Shown one piece after another: positions 6,441-8,295 of a stretch of DNA of 8,295 nucleotides. Within the stretch, counting starts at the first letter, position 1; every line of letters starts with the position of its first letter. The stretch covers positions 1-8,295 of the forward strand of contig CAMLMQ010000136.1 of the NCBI GenBank assembly GCA_946481135.1. The letters run 5' to 3'. The notes beneath the pieces were generated by a model, which was not told the DNA's origin, made no database searches, and saw only the letters and a list, made by a program, of their open reading frames with translations. Both the position numbers and the translations under genes were made by a program. The DNA comes from an uncultured Microbacteriaceae bacterium (lineage in GTDB: Bacteria; Actinomycetota; Actinomycetes; Actinomycetales; Microbacteriaceae).

Positions 6441-6456
6441 CGCCTCTTAGGAGGCG
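6441..6456 (-). other. Hairpin with the binding-protein stop codon in its loop
   Basis: CGCCTC and GAGGCG form a perfect 6-bp stem around a 4-base loop, which reads CTAA on the coding strand and so contains the TAA stop codon of the binding-protein gene. It is the first of three hairpins in the 109-base gap region. Any regulatory role is inference. Confidence 0.45.
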
Positions 6457-7484
6457 AACGCGGTGGGCAGGTACTTCTCGACGTTCTCGGCCGTCACGAC
6501 CGGCGCGCTGAGCACGATCCGGTTCGGAACCTCGATCTCGACGAGGTCGGCCATCGCCTTCCCCTGCGCGATCAGGCGGGCGAGACGGATGCCGTCGGCG
6601 GCCTGCGTCGACGGGTAGATGATCGTCGCCTTCAGCACGCTGTCACCCGACTGGATGAGCTCCATGGCGTTGCGCGAACCCGCACCGCCGACCATGAAGA
6701 ACTCGTCGCGACCGGCGGCCTCGATGGCCGCGAGCACGCCGAGACCCTGGTCGTCGTCGTGGTTCCAGATCGCGTCGATCTGCGGCTCCGACGCGAGCAG
6801 CTGCGAGGTCACGGCCTCGCCGCCCTGCACCGTGAAGTCGGCGGCGACGCGGGCGCTGACCTCGAGGCCGCAGTCGCTGAGCGCGTCGGCGAAGCCGCGC
6901 GAGCGGTCCTGCGTGAGCGGCAGCGAGTCGATGCCGGCGATCTCCGCGACCACCGCGTCGGAGTTGCCGCCGAGCTCCTCGCAGATGTAGGTGCCGGCGC
7001 TCACGCCCATGCCGTAGTTGTCACCGAGGATCGTAGTGCGCGCGGCGAACGTCGACGAGAACTCGCGGTCGACGTTGATGACCGGGATGCCGGCCTCCAT
7101 CGCCTGGATCGCGACCTCGGTGAGCGCGGCGCCGTCGGTCGGCAGCAGCACGATGGCGTCGACGCCCTGGCTGACGAACGACTCGACCTGGCTGATCTGC
7201 AGGTTCGCGTCGTTGGTGCCTTCGGCGACGATCAGCTCGATGTCGTCGTACTTCTCGGCTTCGGCGATGGCGGCCGAGTTGATGGCGCCGAGCCAGCCGT
7301 GGTCGGCCGCGGGGCCCGAGAAGCCGATCGTGATCGTCTCTCCGGTCTCCTCGTTGCCGGTGTTGTTGGTGGGGGCGTTGTTGCCGCCACCCGTCGTCGT
7401 GCAGCCGGTGATCAGGCCGGCGAGCGCCAGCGCGGCGCCGGTGGTGACGAGCAACTGCGTGCGGCGCTTCGATGCTCCGAGCAT
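6447..7484 (-). CDS. Sugar ABC transporter substrate-binding lipoprotein (RbsB-like)
   Basis: A 345-residue periplasmic-binding-protein type I lipoprotein that captures a sugar outside the membrane and hands it to an ABC permease. The N-terminus has basic residues (KRR, 6-8), a hydrophobic stretch and the lipobox ITGC with C28 as the lipidated residue. A flexible Gly/Asn/Thr linker (29-46) follows, then the two-lobe domain. Likely ligand contacts by comparison with ribose-binding protein are D61-H62 (AADHGW), D139-R140 (NVDRE), an arginine in TQDRSRGF (191-198) and N241 with the following Asp cluster (WNHDDDQ). ATG 7484 is chosen because AGGAGA lies 6 bases upstream (7496-7491) and the signal peptide begins there. 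It is first in a leftward operon with a dehydrogenase and an isomerase-like enzyme, and divergent from the ABC ATPase that probably serves it. The bound sugar is unknown. Confidence 0.95.
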   Translation of the reverse strand: MLGASKRRTQLLVTTGAALALAGLITGCTTTGGGNNAPTNNTGNEETGETITIGFSGPAADHGWLGAINSAAIAEAEKYDDIELIVAEGTNDANLQISQVESFVSQGVDAIVLLPTDGAALTEVAIQAMEAGIPVINVDREFSSTFAARTTILGDNYGMGVSAGTYICEELGGNSDAVVAEIAGIDSLPLTQDRSRGFADALSDCGLEVSARVAADFTVQGGEAVTSQLLASEPQIDAIWNHDDDQGLGVLAAIEAAGRDEFFMVGGAGSRNAMELIQSGDSVLKATIIYPSTQAADGIRLARLIAQGKAMADLVEIEVPNRIVLSAPVVTAENVEKYLPTAFAS

Positions 7485-7552
7485 TCGCGTTCTCCTAGGT
7501 CGTGTGATTGGCAGTCGTGTTTCGAGATTCGTCACGCCGATGCCTGACCCGC

Positions 7553-7567
7553 CCGTGCGGGGCACGG
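7553..7567 (-). other. Hairpin in the 5' leader of the binding-protein operon
   Basis: CCGTGC and GCACGG form a 6-bp stem around three bases, about 70 bases before the start codon in the presumed leader (about 104 nt from the predicted promoter). It does not cover the ribosome-binding site. It may stabilise the leader; no riboswitch family is recognised. Confidence 0.4.
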
Positions 7568-7594
7568 AAATGCCTGTCGGCGCTGACGTCGGTC

Positions 7595-7624
7595 ACGCTA
7601 CATACTCTGCCGCGCATCCGTCAA
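7595..7624 (-). promoter_or_regulatory. Promoter of the binding-protein operon (TTGACG - 18 - TAGCGT)
   Basis: On the minus strand, TTGACG (7624-7619) and TAGCGT (7600-7595) are separated by 18 bases, close to the housekeeping sigma consensus and the best promoter in the window. Transcription would start near 7588, giving a leader of roughly 104 bases. An imperfect dyad TGAC-GTCG-GTCA (7584-7595) overlaps the -10 and start region and could be an operator. Confidence 0.6.
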
Positions 7625-7630
7625 CTTCTT

Positions 7631-7642
7631 TCGACTTGTCGA
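7631..7642. promoter_or_regulatory. Candidate operator TCGACTTGTCGA
   Basis: TCGAC and GTCGA form an inverted repeat with a 2-base centre. It ends 7 bases upstream of the -35 box of the leftward operon and lies about 65 bases before the -10 box of the rightward ABC gene, in a locally AT-richer stretch. The hexamer CTTTCG occurs at 7628-7633 and again at 7656-7661, one copy overlapping this repeat. The likely binder would be the ROK protein or a LacI-type repressor; this is inference. Confidence 0.4.
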
Positions 7643-7707
7643 CATAAGACCGATACTTTCGGGCATCTGAGGGTCGCTCGGCGTGGCAGAGCCGCGCGGG
7701 CGTCTGT

Positions 7708-7713
7708 TATGTT
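7708..7713 (+). promoter_or_regulatory. -10 box for the ABC ATPase gene (TATGTT), leaderless type
   Basis: TATGTT fits TANNNT, is preceded by TGT (extended -10-like), and ends 6 bases before the A of ATG 7720. A leaderless message is therefore likely. No clear -35 element is seen, which would fit a promoter that needs an activator or relies on its extended -10. Confidence 0.5.
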
Positions 7714-7719
7714 CGCGGA

Positions 7720-8295
7720 ATGGTCAAAGGCGACATGACGACGTCATTACTGCGGATGCGCGCCATCGAGAAGTCGTTCGGGGGCGTGCGCGCCCTGCGG
7801 GGGGTCGATCTCGACGTACGCGCGGGTGAGGTGCACTGCGTGCTCGGCCAGAACGGCGCGGGCAAGTCGACGCTCATCAAGACGCTCGCCGGCGCCCACC
7901 AACCCGACGCCGGTGAGATCCTCTGGGACGGTGAACCGGTCGTGATCTCCGACCCGGTCGCGGCCCTCCACCTCGGCATCGCGACCATGTACCAGGAGCT
8001 CGACGTCGTCGACGGGCTCACCGTCGCCGAGAACGTCTTCCTCGGCCACGAGGATGCCGTGGCCGGCGTCATCCGCCGCGGACACGCGACCCGCGCGACC
8101 CGCGAACTGCTCGAGCGGCTCGGTCACGGCGAGATCCCGCCGAACCGCGAGGTCGGCGAGCTCTCCGCGGCGCACAAGCAGATCGTGAGCCTCGCCCGGG
8201 CCCTCTCGCGCGACGCCCGTCTCATCGTCATGGACGAGCCGAGCGCCGTGCTCGACTCCGAGGAGGTCAGGAACCTCTTCCGCGTCATCCGGGAA
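7720..8295 (+). CDS. Sugar ABC transporter ATPase, RbsA/XylG/MglA type, N-terminal part (cut by window edge)
   Basis: The first 192 codons of a sugar-import ATPase, a cytoplasmic subunit that powers the permease; full-length members have about 500 residues with two ATPase domains, so only the first is seen. Walker A is GQNGAGKST (43-51), the Q-loop glutamine is in MYQELDVV (about 92), the signature region reads LSAAHKQ (148-154) and Walker B is LIVMDEP (168-174). The signature departs from the LSGGQ form, as is common in the first domain of this family. ATG 7720 follows a TATGTT box by 6 bases, suggesting a leaderless start; ATG 7735, with AAAGG 4 bases before it, is a possible alternative in the same frame and would remove five residues. 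It is divergent from the binding-protein operon; the permease gene is expected beyond the window. Confidence 0.93.
   Translation, partial: MVKGDMTTSLLRMRAIEKSFGGVRALRGVDLDVRAGEVHCVLGQNGAGKSTLIKTLAGAHQPDAGEILWDGEPVVISDPVAALHLGIATMYQELDVVDGLTVAENVFLGHEDAVAGVIRRGHATRATRELLERLGHGEIPPNREVGELSAAHKQIVSLARALSRDARLIVMDEPSAVLDSEEVRNLFRVIRE

Overview
The window reads as chromosome of a high-GC Gram-positive bacterium, most likely an actinobacterium of the Microbacteriaceae type. The basis is the strongly GC-rich third codon positions, a small-form SRP RNA, a tRNA gene without an encoded CCA end, several apparently leaderless genes with TANNNT boxes 6-7 bases before the start codon, and typical actinobacterial protein sequences. 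The genus is inference. No CRISPR array, insertion sequence, phage gene or attachment site was seen.

Left part (1-2870) is housekeeping. The 5' part of dnaX (DNA polymerase III gamma/tau) runs leftward out of the window. Divergent from it are the SRP RNA gene ffs and a tRNA-Ser(GGA) gene, only 5 bases apart. Next comes a small three-helix membrane protein with a possible PH-like middle domain, then a convergent HerA/DUF853-type P-loop ATPase.

Middle and right (2928-8295) hold what looks like a sugar uptake and catabolism locus. A ROK-family repressor-type gene (2928-4139, +) meets head-on a leftward operon. In transcription order that operon is a ribose-type sugar-binding lipoprotein (7484-6447), a Gfo/Idh/MocA NAD(P)-dependent sugar dehydrogenase (6337-5177), and a xylose-isomerase-like TIM-barrel isomerase/epimerase or lyase (5153-4152). 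Divergent from the operon, across a 235-base regulatory region, starts an RbsA-like sugar ABC transporter ATPase (7720 to beyond the window end); permease genes would be expected downstream but are not in view.

A working model, not proven: the lipoprotein captures a sugar or sugar derivative, the ABC transporter imports it, the dehydrogenase oxidises a hydroxyl, the TIM-barrel enzyme isomerises or cleaves the product, and the ROK protein senses the substrate. The substrate cannot be read from sequence. The dehydrogenase reminds me of levoglucosan dehydrogenase-type enzymes, which makes an anhydrosugar or keto-sugar pathway a testable idea. I found no clearly new class of biological system. 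The most interesting points are the fused-looking ffs/tRNA-Ser junction, the consistent leaderless promoter pattern, the compact divergent control region, and the structured RNA between the binding-protein gene and the dehydrogenase gene.
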